A DNA stretch of 5,445 bases from Acidimicrobiales bacterium (GCA_023264135.1 JALQSZ010000114.1:1-5445); one strand, 5' to 3'. Shown: positions 1-5,421, counted from the first letter of the stretch. Notes: generated by a model not told the origin, from the letters alone. Translations and numbers: made by a program.

Positions 1-614
1 ATCTCGCCGCAGTGCTTGGCGCTCGAGTGCTCTTGGTTGAGTATCGACTCGCTCCGGAGCACAAGTTTCCCAAAGCGGTTGACGATTGCTTTGCCGTTTG
101 GGAATCGCTGCTTGCCGAAGGGATCGACACCGGCCGCATCGTGATCGCCGGTGATTCTGCTGGTGGCGGGCTCGCTGCTTCGGTGACCATGCACGCGCTG
201 GCCGACGGTGTGCTCCCCGCTGGCGTTATTTGCTGTTCGCCGTGGGTCGATCTCACGATCACCGCCGACACCTACGACACGAACGCGGAATCCGACAAGT
301 TGTTTTCGCGCACCTCGGCAGAAGAAGCAGCGCCGGCCTATCTCGGTGGCGCCGACCCGACCAACCCGATTGCTTCGCCGCTGTTTGGCGATTGGAACGG
401 CGCGCCGCCATTGCTCATCCTCGTAGGCGATGCCGAGGTGCTGCTCGACGATTCACGCAAACTCGCCGATGTTGCACAAGCCGCAGGTGTTGACGTGACA
501 CTCAGCGTGTACCCCGAGATGCCACATATCTGGACGATGAGCTACCCGGCGTTCCCCGAAGCCGTCGAAGGCGTCACCGAAATGGCCGAGTTCGTCGCCC
601 GCGTCACTGCGTGA
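1..614 (+). CDS. Alpha/beta hydrolase, hormone-sensitive lipase family (family IV esterase), 5'-truncated
   Basis: This is the C-terminal part of a serine esterase or lipase that probably cleaves carboxylic esters. The frame is open to the left edge of the window, so the true start and the oxyanion-hole HGGG motif lie outside; the GTG at 12 is not the start. Numbering from that GTG, the family signature YRLAPEHKFP is at residues 11-20. The nucleophile elbow GDSAGG carries Ser49 (codon 156-158). The acid region is GDAEVLLDDS (139-148), and the catalytic His172 is in MPHIW. The acid is Glu142 if the stretch is aligned to the usual DPLRD motif, otherwise Asp140. About 200 residues remain of a family that usually has about 300. 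No signal peptide can be judged. It converges with the minus-strand gene at 631, with 16 bases between the two stops. Family assignment is firm; substrate is unknown. Confidence 0.9.
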   Translation, partial: LAAVLGARVLLVEYRLAPEHKFPKAVDDCFAVWESLLAEGIDTGRIVIAGDSAGGGLAASVTMHALADGVLPAGVICCSPWVDLTITADTYDTNAESDKLFSRTSAEEAAPAYLGGADPTNPIASPLFGDWNGAPPLLILVGDAEVLLDDSRKLADVAQAAGVDVTLSVYPEMPHIWTMSYPAFPEAVEGVTEMAEFVARVTA

Positions 615-630
615 TCAGCGGATCAAACCT

Positions 631-1056
631 TTATTGCTCGTCTGCCCGCACAACGTTGGGGTAGATCGCGAATTTCGCTGGGCCCTTGCAGCCGCAGGAT
701 GAATCGCCAAATGTTGATTCAACTGTTCCAGACGCGACTTCGACTCCGTCGAATCCGTACGCGCTAAGCGTGAGAGTTGTCGTTGATCCCTGATCGGGAA
801 CTCGCAACGTGAATGAGCGTGACTGCACTGATAGCGATAACGGCCCGAACTCTTGACGCGTGCAGATGTTGGCGCTGTCACAGGCTTCGACTGCAGCAAT
901 TGTTGAACCTGCAGAAATTTCTGCACGAGGACCAACGCAAGAAGCGCTGCAATTGGAAGAACAACTGGTTTCAACCATCACCAGACTGCCGATGCCAAGC
1001 ACAAGGATGAGAACGCCGAATTTTCGAAGAGTTGGCCTTGAAGTTGACGCCGCCAC
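631..1056 (-). CDS. Unrecognised small exported cysteine-rich protein, possible lipoprotein (141 aa)
   Basis: I do not recognise this protein family. The GTG start is supported by GGGAG six bases upstream (1063-1067). Residues 1-12 are basic and polar, and residues 13-28 (FGVLILVLGIGSLVMV) form one hydrophobic segment, followed by ETSC with Cys32. That resembles a lipoprotein signal, but Glu at -3 makes it a poor lipobox, so a cleaved secretory signal or a membrane anchor is also possible. Seven cysteines are present (32, 36, 40, 59, 65, 121, 123). If Cys32 is lipidated, six remain, enough for three disulfides. The middle (about 70-115) alternates hydrophobic and Ser/Thr residues, suggesting a small beta-sandwich outside the membrane. 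The start lies 56 bases after the IclR stop on the same strand, so co-transcription is possible. A competing minus frame (615-974) is less protein-like. Confidence 0.62.
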   Translation of the reverse strand: MAASTSRPTLRKFGVLILVLGIGSLVMVETSCSSNCSASCVGPRAEISAGSTIAAVEACDSANICTRQEFGPLSLSVQSRSFTLRVPDQGSTTTLTLSAYGFDGVEVASGTVESTFGDSSCGCKGPAKFAIYPNVVRADEQ

Positions 1057-1112
1057 AGTTCACTCCCGCCACGCATTGAAAATCTCTGGAAACAGTAACT
1101 CCGTATGAATCT

Positions 1113-2006
1113 CTACGTAGTCGGAAATCGGCCTCGAGAGGATCTGGTGGCGATTGCTGCAGCGTCGCGGATTTTGGTGCCGGCGTTGATCACGGTTTCG
1201 GCATCAAGGCCCGGTGGAAATCCGGTCGCGGAAATTGCCGCGATGACGTCACCATCGGCTCCGAAGACGGGTGCAGCGATTGTGCCGACATCGAAGCGAC
1301 TGTTCGCTTTGAGGTCGACAACGGGGTAGTCCTCGGTTGCGAGCACTGCGAATAATTCGGTGACGTCGTTCCGTAGCTCGGTATTGCTGGGGGAGTCCGA
1401 AAGTGAATAGGTGCGTTCACCGAGTTGTCGTTGAGTATCGGAACCGGCGGTGACGGCAAACCCACGCGTGCGTGCGAGTTCAAGCGAAGCTTCGTAACGA
1501 GCTATCGCTGCAGAAGAAGTATCGGGGGAACGCGTAAGCCATTGTTCAACTTCGCGATTCTCTGACCACGCGAGAAACACTGCGCCAAGTGGTGGCACCA
1601 ACGGAACGCGTTCGCCTTCGCGCACGCCAGGACCAAATGCGCTGTGCTGGCCAGAGCGCGCCACAAAAATGATTTCGTCAACCGTGCGTGCCGACACCAC
1701 CACTTCAACGCCTAACTCTTCGGCCAACGGTTCGATGACCTGGCGCGCTGCATCAATTGCAGGGTGATGTTCAAGCGCAACCACGCCGGCAACTACGAGA
1801 GCTGGTCCGAGTGAATAGGCGCGCGTCGTTGCGTTGCGCGAAACGTGTCCGCTGCCTTCGAGCACGGCAAGCGTTGCGTGGGCTGAACCCAAACTCATGC
1901 CGGTTCGGCGAACGAGTTCGGTCAGGGTGAACCGCTCGGTGGGGTGGGTCACGAGCAGGTCGAGGATTTGGATCGCTCGGCTCGCAGCCGGTGCGGGACG
2001 GGCCAT
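1113..2006 (-). CDS. IclR-family transcriptional regulator (297 aa)
   Basis: This is a DNA-binding regulator with a small-molecule-sensing domain, typical of carbon-source catabolic genes. The N-terminal winged helix-turn-helix covers about residues 7-67 (ASRAIQILDLLV, then TLTELVRRTGMSLGSAHATL as the HTH, then VLEGSGHVSR as the wing region). The GAF-like IclR effector domain follows from about 75 to 290, including the conserved-type stretch GERVPLVPPLGAVFLAW and, near the C-terminus, DVGTIAAPVFGADGDVIAAI. ATG at 2006 is chosen because GAAGG lies seven bases upstream (2014-2018) and the HTH begins just after it. The frame stays open to 2159, but that extension is low-complexity and runs through the control region. 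It is divergent from the SDR pair, with 152 bases between. Autoregulation together with control of the SDRs is the expected arrangement; repressor or activator is undecided. Confidence 0.93.
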   Translation of the reverse strand: MARPAPAASRAIQILDLLVTHPTERFTLTELVRRTGMSLGSAHATLAVLEGSGHVSRNATTRAYSLGPALVVAGVVALEHHPAIDAARQVIEPLAEELGVEVVVSARTVDEIIFVARSGQHSAFGPGVREGERVPLVPPLGAVFLAWSENREVEQWLTRSPDTSSAAIARYEASLELARTRGFAVTAGSDTQRQLGERTYSLSDSPSNTELRNDVTELFAVLATEDYPVVDLKANSRFDVGTIAAPVFGADGDVIAAISATGFPPGLDAETVINAGTKIRDAAAIATRSSRGRFPTT

Positions 2007-2013
2007 GACGGCA

Positions 2014-2018
2014 CCTTC
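2014..2018 (-). promoter_or_regulatory. Ribosome binding site of the IclR gene
   Basis: GAAGG on the minus strand, followed by TG and more, sits seven bases before the ATG at 2006. It decides the start against the longer open frame beginning at 2159. Confidence 0.6.
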
Positions 2019-2025
2019 GGGTCGA

Positions 2026-2054
2026 TTGACCGGGTGTGACCGGTGTCCTACGGT
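2026..2054 (+). promoter_or_regulatory. Candidate sigma-70-type promoter for the SDR pair
   Basis: TTGACC (2026-2031), a 17-base spacer, then TACGGT (2049-2054) matches the actinobacterial TTGACN / TANNNT pattern. Predicted transcription start is near 2061, giving a leader of about 98 bases before the ATG at 2159. The palindrome at 2064-2085 begins just downstream of that start. Inferred from pattern only. Confidence 0.4.
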
Positions 2055-2060
2055 GGCCGC

Positions 2061-2066
2061 AGCATA
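2061..2066 (-). promoter_or_regulatory. Candidate -10 element for the IclR gene
   Basis: On the minus strand this reads TATGCT, a good -10 hexamer, about 55 bases before the IclR ATG. No convincing -35 is seen at 16-18 bases; the upstream spacer is filled by the palindrome at 2067-2082. If it is real, a protein bound to the palindrome would block this promoter. Confidence 0.35.
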
Positions 2067-2093
2067 GCGAAGAGTTCTTCGCAATAGCGAAAA
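2064..2093. promoter_or_regulatory. Probable IclR operator: palindrome plus a third half-site
   Basis: GCGAAGA and TCTTCGC form a perfect 7-base inverted repeat around a GT centre (2067-2082). It extends outward to 10-base arms (2064-2085) with one mismatched pair, ATAGCGAAGA against the reverse complement ATTGCGAAGA. A further ATAGCGAA at 2084-2091 repeats the left arm (2064-2071) exactly 20 bases on, about two helical turns, so three GCGAA-type half-sites are visible. It lies between the divergent IclR and SDR genes. IclR proteins usually bind such short palindromes beside their own genes; binding here is inferred. Confidence 0.6.
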
Positions 2094-2143
2094 TTGATGG
2101 TGGAAACAACGACCGCCAGAAGGCCCGCGTCGCCGACGCAAAC

Positions 2144-2150
2144 GAGAGGA
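2144..2150 (+). promoter_or_regulatory. Ribosome binding site of the first SDR gene
   Basis: GAGAGGA lies eight bases before the ATG at 2159. It supports that start over the in-frame ATG at 2036, which would place the operator inside the coding sequence. Confidence 0.6.
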
Positions 2151-2158
2151 ACCGAGCA

Positions 2159-2986
2159 ATGACCTCGAACACTGACGGCCGTCCGGCCCTCTCCAACGAA
2201 CTCGTCGAACAGTTCTCGTTACATGGCCGCACCGCGGTCATCACTGGCGCGGCCGGCGGCATCGGTCGCCAAGCGGCCATCACCTTCACCCAGGCTGGCG
2301 CCAACGTGCTCATTGCCGATGTCGGTGTCGCTGGTCTTGAAGAAACCGCGGCAATGGTCGCCGCTGCCGGCGGCAACGCCACGGTTGTGCCCACCGATGT
2401 TTCTGATCGCGATCAGGTCAATGCACTCGCCGACGCAGCAATCAAGATGCACGGTCGTCTCGACATCTGGGCAAACGTCGCCGGCGTTATTCGCTACATG
2501 AACATCGTCGATGCAACGCCGGACGATGTTGAGTTCATCACCAAGGTCAATTTGTGGGGAACGTATTGGGGTGTTGCCGCTGCCGGTCGAGCGATGACGA
2601 ACGGCGGCTCAATCATCAACGTGTCGTCAGCTGGTGGCGATATGCCCGCACCGACACTCTCTATTTATGCAATGACCAAAGCTGCGGTGTCGCACCTCAC
2701 TCGTTGTGCAGCCGTTGAACTTGGCGCCAGCAACATTCGCGTCAATGCCATTGCTCCCGGTTTCACCGATACGCCGATGGTGCAAGGGCGTTGGACAAAT
2801 GCCGACGGTTCCATCGACGAAGCCGAACGCGAGTCCTACACAAACACACGCGCTGCGCAGTCTCCGCTGCGCACAATCGCCACTCCCGAAGATCAGACTT
2901 GGGCGATGTTGTATCTCGCCAGCGATGCGTCACGGTTTGTGACTGGCCAAGTGATTCGTCCCAACGGCGGCGTGGTGATGGCATGA
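2159..2986 (+). CDS. SDR family NAD(P)-dependent oxidoreductase (275 aa)
   Basis: A classical short-chain dehydrogenase/reductase that interconverts an alcohol and a ketone on an unknown substrate. It has the complete motif set: the cofactor motif TGAAGGIG (residues 29-36); Asp54 at the end of strand 2, which favours NAD over NADP; NVAG (106-109) as the NNAG variant; and the catalytic tetrad Asn131, Ser157, Tyr170 and Lys174 (YAMTK). The post-active-site stretch RVNAIAPGFTDTPM is typical, and the C-terminal FVTGQVIRPNGG matches the family end. Length is about 25 residues more than the usual 250, mostly at the N-terminus. It is the first gene downstream of the divergent IclR control region, so it is probably the main regulated product. 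No secretion signal is seen, so it should be cytoplasmic. It could be annotated as FabG-like or hydroxysteroid-dehydrogenase-like; neither is proven. Confidence 0.95.
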   Translation: MTSNTDGRPALSNELVEQFSLHGRTAVITGAAGGIGRQAAITFTQAGANVLIADVGVAGLEETAAMVAAAGGNATVVPTDVSDRDQVNALADAAIKMHGRLDIWANVAGVIRYMNIVDATPDDVEFITKVNLWGTYWGVAAAGRAMTNGGSIINVSSAGGDMPAPTLSIYAMTKAAVSHLTRCAAVELGASNIRVNAIAPGFTDTPMVQGRWTNADGSIDEAERESYTNTRAAQSPLRTIATPEDQTWAMLYLASDASRFVTGQVIRPNGGVVMA

Positions 2987-3030
2987 CGTTTTCAATCAAC
3001 GAACTACTCACGAACGGAACTGTGCGATGA
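2983..3030 (+). CDS. 15-codon mini-ORF linking the two SDR genes (possible translational coupler)
   Basis: An open frame encoding MTFSINELLTNGTVR starts at the ATG that overlaps the first SDR's stop (ATGA at 2983-2986). It ends at a TGA overlapping the second SDR's start (ATGA at 3027-3030). A Shine-Dalgarno-like GGTGAT (2974-2979) precedes it, whereas the second SDR has no good site of its own. It could carry ribosomes from one gene to the next; a stable peptide need not be made. Such an arrangement can arise by chance, so confidence is modest. Confidence 0.35.
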   Translation: MTFSINELLTNGTVR

Positions 3031-3833
3031 CAACCGGTGACAACTCTCCCGTACCCGATTTCCTTTCCCGCCTTCGCGTTGATGGCCGCACCTTTGTGGT
3101 TGCTGGCGCCGGTGTGGGAATGGGACGTATGACTTCGCACGCACTTGTGCAGGCCGGCGCCAAGACCGTTGTGTGTGTCGATGTCGATGCCGATCGTGCT
3201 GCGGAAATTGCCGCCGAAATTGGTCCCGCCGGTGTTGCATGGGTTGGCGATGTCACCACTCGTGAAGGTGCGAAGAAGCTCGCTGCCGACGCTGAGGCGA
3301 TCAACGGTCGTATTGATGGTCTCGTCGACATCATTGGTATGGCGCGTTGGGAATCCATTCTCGACATGACTGACGACACCTTCGATTGGGAAATCGATAT
3401 TTGTCTCCGTCACGCGTTTCTGTTGTCACAAGAGTTCGGTCGTCGTATGTCGAAGACCGATGGCGGCACGATGGTGTTCATCGCGTCGGTCAGCGGTCTG
3501 ACCGCGGCACCAATGCACGCTGCATATGGAGCGGCCAAGGCCGGACTCATGGCGTGGGTGCAGACCCTGGCAATTGAACTCGGCGGGTTTGGCATTCGCG
3601 CCAACGCGGTTGCCCCCGGAACCATCCTCAGCCCACGAATGGAAGCGGCCTTCACCGACGAACAACGTGCGCTCAATGCCGGAAATTCGCCTATGGGCAA
3701 GATGGGGTCAACCTCCGATATCGCCTCTGCGGCACTGTTCTTTTCCAGCGATATGTCGGCCTATGTGACCGGTCGCACACTTGTTGTTGATGGCGGGGTG
3801 GACTCCAAGTTCCCCTATCCCGTCACGCTTTAA
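3027..3833 (+). CDS. SDR family oxidoreductase with divergent active-site motifs (268 aa)
   Basis: An SDR-fold protein, probably cytoplasmic and dinucleotide-binding. The cofactor loop is AGAGVGMG (residues 26-33) in place of TGxxxGIG, and Asp52 (VVCVDVD) suggests NAD. Ser154, Tyr167 and Lys171 (YGAAK) are kept with the normal 13-residue Ser-Tyr spacing. Two usually conserved sites differ: NNAG is replaced by DIIG (101-104), and the tetrad Asn, expected in an (V/I)-N-L context, is Cys126 (codon TGT at 3402-3404, in DICLRHAF). The C-terminal YVTGRTLVVDGG is standard. The ATG at 3027 has only a weak upstream CGGAA-like site and overlaps the stop of a 15-codon mini-ORF, suggesting coupling to the first SDR, 40 bases upstream. 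It may be an SDR of a specialised subfamily or a partner subunit; the substrate is unknown. Confidence 0.93.
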   Translation: MTTGDNSPVPDFLSRLRVDGRTFVVAGAGVGMGRMTSHALVQAGAKTVVCVDVDADRAAEIAAEIGPAGVAWVGDVTTREGAKKLAADAEAINGRIDGLVDIIGMARWESILDMTDDTFDWEIDICLRHAFLLSQEFGRRMSKTDGGTMVFIASVSGLTAAPMHAAYGAAKAGLMAWVQTLAIELGGFGIRANAVAPGTILSPRMEAAFTDEQRALNAGNSPMGKMGSTSDIASAALFFSSDMSAYVTGRTLVVDGGVDSKFPYPVTL

Positions 3834-3857
3834 TCCTTCGCTTTTTCAGGGGTTCTT

Positions 3858-3879
3858 CGGGCTGACTAGTGTCGGCCCG
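3858..3879 (+). terminator. Strong hairpin after the SDR pair; U-less terminator or mdh leader element
   Basis: CGGGCTGAC and GTCGGCCCG form a 9-pair stem (one U-G pair) around a TAGT loop, 24 bases after the second SDR stop. There is no T-run, but actinobacterial terminators often lack one. It also lies only 31 bases before the mdh GTG, so it may instead be part of the mdh 5' leader. Confidence 0.45.
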
Positions 3880-3897
3880 TCAACCTGACGTCCCCGT

Positions 3898-3902
3898 GGA
3901 GG
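3898..3902 (+). promoter_or_regulatory. Ribosome binding site of mdh
   Basis: GGAGG followed by A and seven C residues sits eight bases before GTG at 3911. It fixes that start over the in-frame GTG at 3869, which would add 14 residues not expected in this family. A weak GTCC/GGAC pairing (3890-3893 with 3901-3904) would partly cover it. Confidence 0.75.
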
Positions 3903-3910
3903 ACCCCCCC

Positions 3911-4897
3911 GTGAAGACCCCCGTTCGCGTAGCTGTCACCGGTGCTGCCGGTCAGATCGGCTACAGCCTTCTGTTCCGTATCGCTAGTGGTCAGATGCTC
4001 GGAGAAGACCAGCCGGTCATCCTCCAACTTCTCGACATCACGCCGGCAATGGACGCGCTCAAGGGCGTTGCCATGGAACTTGAAGACTGCGCATTTCCGC
4101 TGCTGTCCGACATCGTTCGCACTGATGATCCCAACGAAGCATTCGGCGACATCTCGTATGCGCTGCTTGTTGGCGCACGTCCGCGTTCGAAGGGCATGGA
4201 GCGCAAGGATCTCCTCGAAGCGAACGGTGGCATCTTCAAGCCACAGGGCAAGGCGCTGTCAGACAACGCTGCTGCTGACGTCAAGATCCTCGTTGTCGGT
4301 AACCCGGCCAACACCAACGCTCTTATCGCGATGAACAACGCGCCGAACATTCCGAACGAGCGCTTCACCGCAATGACTCGTCTCGATCACAACCGTGCGA
4401 TGGCACAGGTTGCGGCCAAGACCGGCACCACCGTTTCGGACATCACCAAGATGACGATCTGGGGTAACCACTCCGCCACGCAGTACCCCGACCTTTTCCA
4501 CGCTGAGGTCAAGGGTCAGAACGCAGCAGCGCTGGTCAACGATCAGGCATGGCTTGAAAACGATTTCATCCCGACCGTGCAACAGCGCGGCGCGGCGATC
4601 ATCGAGGCTCGTGGACTTTCCAGCGCTGCATCAGCTGCAAACGCAGCGATTGATCACATGCGTACCTGGGCACTTGGTTCGGCCAAGGGCGATTGGGTGT
4701 CGATGGCGATTCCGTCCGATGGTTCCTACGGCGTTGCCGAAGGCATCATCTCTTCGTTCCCGGTTACCTGCGCGAACGGCAAGTACGAAATCGTGCAGGG
4801 TCTCGACATCGACGATTTCTCACGTGGACGCATCGACGCGTCGGTTGCTGAACTCGTTGAAGAGCGTGACGGCGTGAAGGAACTCGGACTCATCTGA
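3911..4897 (+). CDS. mdh: NAD-dependent malate dehydrogenase (328 aa)
   Basis: Oxidises L-malate to oxaloacetate with NAD in the TCA cycle; cytoplasmic. It belongs to the group that includes the Thermus and cytosolic eukaryotic enzymes, and its length matches the usual 325-330. Visible features: Rossmann motif [11 protein letters not shown] (residues 10-20); Asp42 at the end of strand 2 (LLDITPAM), consistent with NAD preference; mobile-loop substrate arginines Arg92 and Arg98 ([15 protein letters not shown]); Asn131 in GNPANTNAL; the catalytic pair Asp159 and His187 in TRLDHNRA and [12 protein letters not shown], with Arg162 binding substrate. The C-terminal [17 protein letters not shown] is typical. 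The GTG start is set by GGAGG eight bases upstream and by the family N-terminus [14 protein letters not shown]. It follows the SDR pair by 77 bases with a hairpin between, so I infer a separate unit, although read-through is possible. Confidence 0.97.
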   Translation: MKTPVRVAVTGAAGQIGYSLLFRIASGQMLGEDQPVILQLLDITPAMDALKGVAMELEDCAFPLLSDIVRTDDPNEAFGDISYALLVGARPRSKGMERKDLLEANGGIFKPQGKALSDNAAADVKILVVGNPANTNALIAMNNAPNIPNERFTAMTRLDHNRAMAQVAAKTGTTVSDITKMTIWGNHSATQYPDLFHAEVKGQNAAALVNDQAWLENDFIPTVQQRGAAIIEARGLSSAASAANAAIDHMRTWALGSAKGDWVSMAIPSDGSYGVAEGIISSFPVTCANGKYEIVQGLDIDDFSRGRIDASVAELVEERDGVKELGLI

Positions 4898-4905
4898 TTC
4901 TGTTT

Positions 4906-4919
4906 GCACCTTCTGGTGC
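4906..4919. terminator. Small hairpin just downstream of mdh
   Basis: GCACC-TTCT-GGTGC is a perfect 5-pair stem with a four-base loop, eight bases after the mdh stop, followed by CGAAAAAA on the plus strand. The A-run is on the wrong side for a standard mdh terminator. It may assist the stronger hairpin at 4943 or mean nothing. Confidence 0.25.
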
Positions 4920-4942
4920 CGAAAAAACTGAAACTGTTTGGT

Positions 4943-4975
4943 CTCGGCCCGTTGTGCTTAGCGCAGCGGGCCGAG
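4943..4975. terminator. Bidirectional terminator-like hairpin between mdh and the SCP2-domain gene
   Basis: CTCGGCCCG (4943-4951) pairs perfectly with CGGGCCGAG (4967-4975). The stem continues inward through a T/G position and TGTGC/GCGCA, leaving a three-base loop TTA at 4958-4960. It is about 45 bases after the mdh stop and overlaps the 3' end of the convergent gene, so it can serve both strands. No adjacent T-run is seen; on the minus strand a T-run comes about 16 bases later. Confidence 0.6.
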
Positions 4976-5329
4976 TACGTCTTCAAGCGCAGCGAACAAA
5001 TCGCCGTGATCTAACAGCGCGTTGATCGAACCCTCCACGCGAAGATCACCGGCAATGAACGCGGCCTGCGCGCTCAGCGCGCCGCTGCGAATTCCGTCGG
5101 CGGTTGTTGCATCGCTCACGAACACGACATCGGCGGAGTCGGCGGGCCCCTGTGTCATCGAGACGACGCCGTCGGCGAAGCGCACATGCCAGATGATCTT
5201 GCTCGAACCGTCGCCGACGCGTTGTTCGAGGACTAACTGCACGCCTCGTGACTGAGCGCTGAGCGCTTGATTGGCGCGTAGGAGCGCGTCGGCCTCGGTG
5301 AACCAGGCGGGGGAGAGGTACGCAGGCAT
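4958..5329 (-). CDS. SCP2 sterol-binding-domain protein (123 aa)
   Basis: A small single-domain protein of the sterol carrier protein 2 fold, a hydrophobic-ligand-binding alpha/beta domain; no enzyme motif is seen. The N-terminal helix is MPAYLSPAWFTEADALLRAN (residues 1-20). Strands follow: VQLVLEQRV (30-38), IIWHVRFADGVVSMTQG (45-61) and ADVVFVSDATTADGIRSG (66-83). The C-terminal part is AFIAGDLRVEGSINALL (90-106) and then DLFAALEDVLG. The AxxxGxLxVxG-type segment near the C-terminus is characteristic of the family. ATG at 5329 is preferred because MPxYLSPxWF is the usual opening in actinobacterial members; GTG at 5368 would add 13 residues. Neither start has a strong ribosome site. It is convergent with mdh and divergent from the gene at 5422. 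Ligand and role are unknown; lipid or acyl-CoA binding is only a family-level guess. Confidence 0.85.
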   Translation of the reverse strand: MPAYLSPAWFTEADALLRANQALSAQSRGVQLVLEQRVGDGSSKIIWHVRFADGVVSMTQGPADSADVVFVSDATTADGIRSGALSAQAAFIAGDLRVEGSINALLDHGDLFAALEDVLGPLR

Positions 5330-5385
5330 CGCTCGGACGGTAGTCGGTGAAGCGATTCTCCCGGTCACGCAGCGGAGTGGTCCGT

Positions 5386-5391
5386 TACGAT
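5386..5391 (+). promoter_or_regulatory. Possible -10 element for the gene starting at 5422
   Basis: TACGAT fits the TANNNT pattern and lies 30 bases before the ATG, but no convincing -35 is found 16-18 bases upstream. Weak call in a 92-base divergent spacer that must hold start signals for both flanking genes. Confidence 0.25.
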
Positions 5392-5409
5392 GATTGACAC
5401 AACCGATCC

Positions 5410-5414
5410 GGAGG
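5410..5414 (+). promoter_or_regulatory. Ribosome binding site of the last, truncated gene
   Basis: GGAGG seven bases before the ATG at 5422 is a canonical site, and it is the main reason for calling a gene from only eight visible codons. Confidence 0.7.
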
Positions 5415-5421
5415 TACAGCC

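Noticed and set aside
612..625. TGATC-AGCG-GATCA inverted repeat between the hydrolase and the small exported-protein gene
   Set aside because: A 5-pair AT-containing stem without a T-run is too weak to call a terminator.
615..974. Minus-strand open frame of 119 codons with a hydrophobic start (MKPVVLPIAALLALVL)
   Set aside because: It overlaps the 631-1056 gene in another frame; its C-terminal half is Gln/Arg/Ser-rich shadow-like sequence and no clear ribosome site is seen. The signal-like start keeps a small doubt.
2036..2158. Upstream in-frame ATG at 2036 for the first SDR
   Set aside because: It would code through the operator, adds an unrelated N-terminus and lacks a ribosome site; ATG at 2159 has GAGAGGA eight bases upstream.
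2007..2159. Longer IclR reading frame starting at 2159 on the minus strand (51 extra residues)
   Set aside because: The extension is Arg-rich and unlike the family, runs through the promoter/operator region, and ATG at 2006 has a good ribosome site right before the HTH domain.
1771..2394. 207-codon minus-strand open frame across the IclR and first SDR genes
   Set aside because: Antisense/out-of-frame shadow of two well-supported genes, with biased Ala/Arg/Ser composition and no recognisable motif.
2763..3413. 216-codon minus-strand open frame opposite the two SDR genes
   Set aside because: It lies antisense to coding sequence with complete SDR motifs; its His/Thr/Arg-rich composition is typical of a shadow frame.
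3904..3910. Run of seven C residues before the mdh start
   Set aside because: It lies between the ribosome site and the start codon, so length variation would not shift the mdh frame; it may only alter spacing.
5394..5399. Consensus -35 hexamer TTGACA
   Set aside because: A -10 at 17 bases would overlap the ATG at 5422, beyond the ribosome site, and no -10-like hexamer is there.
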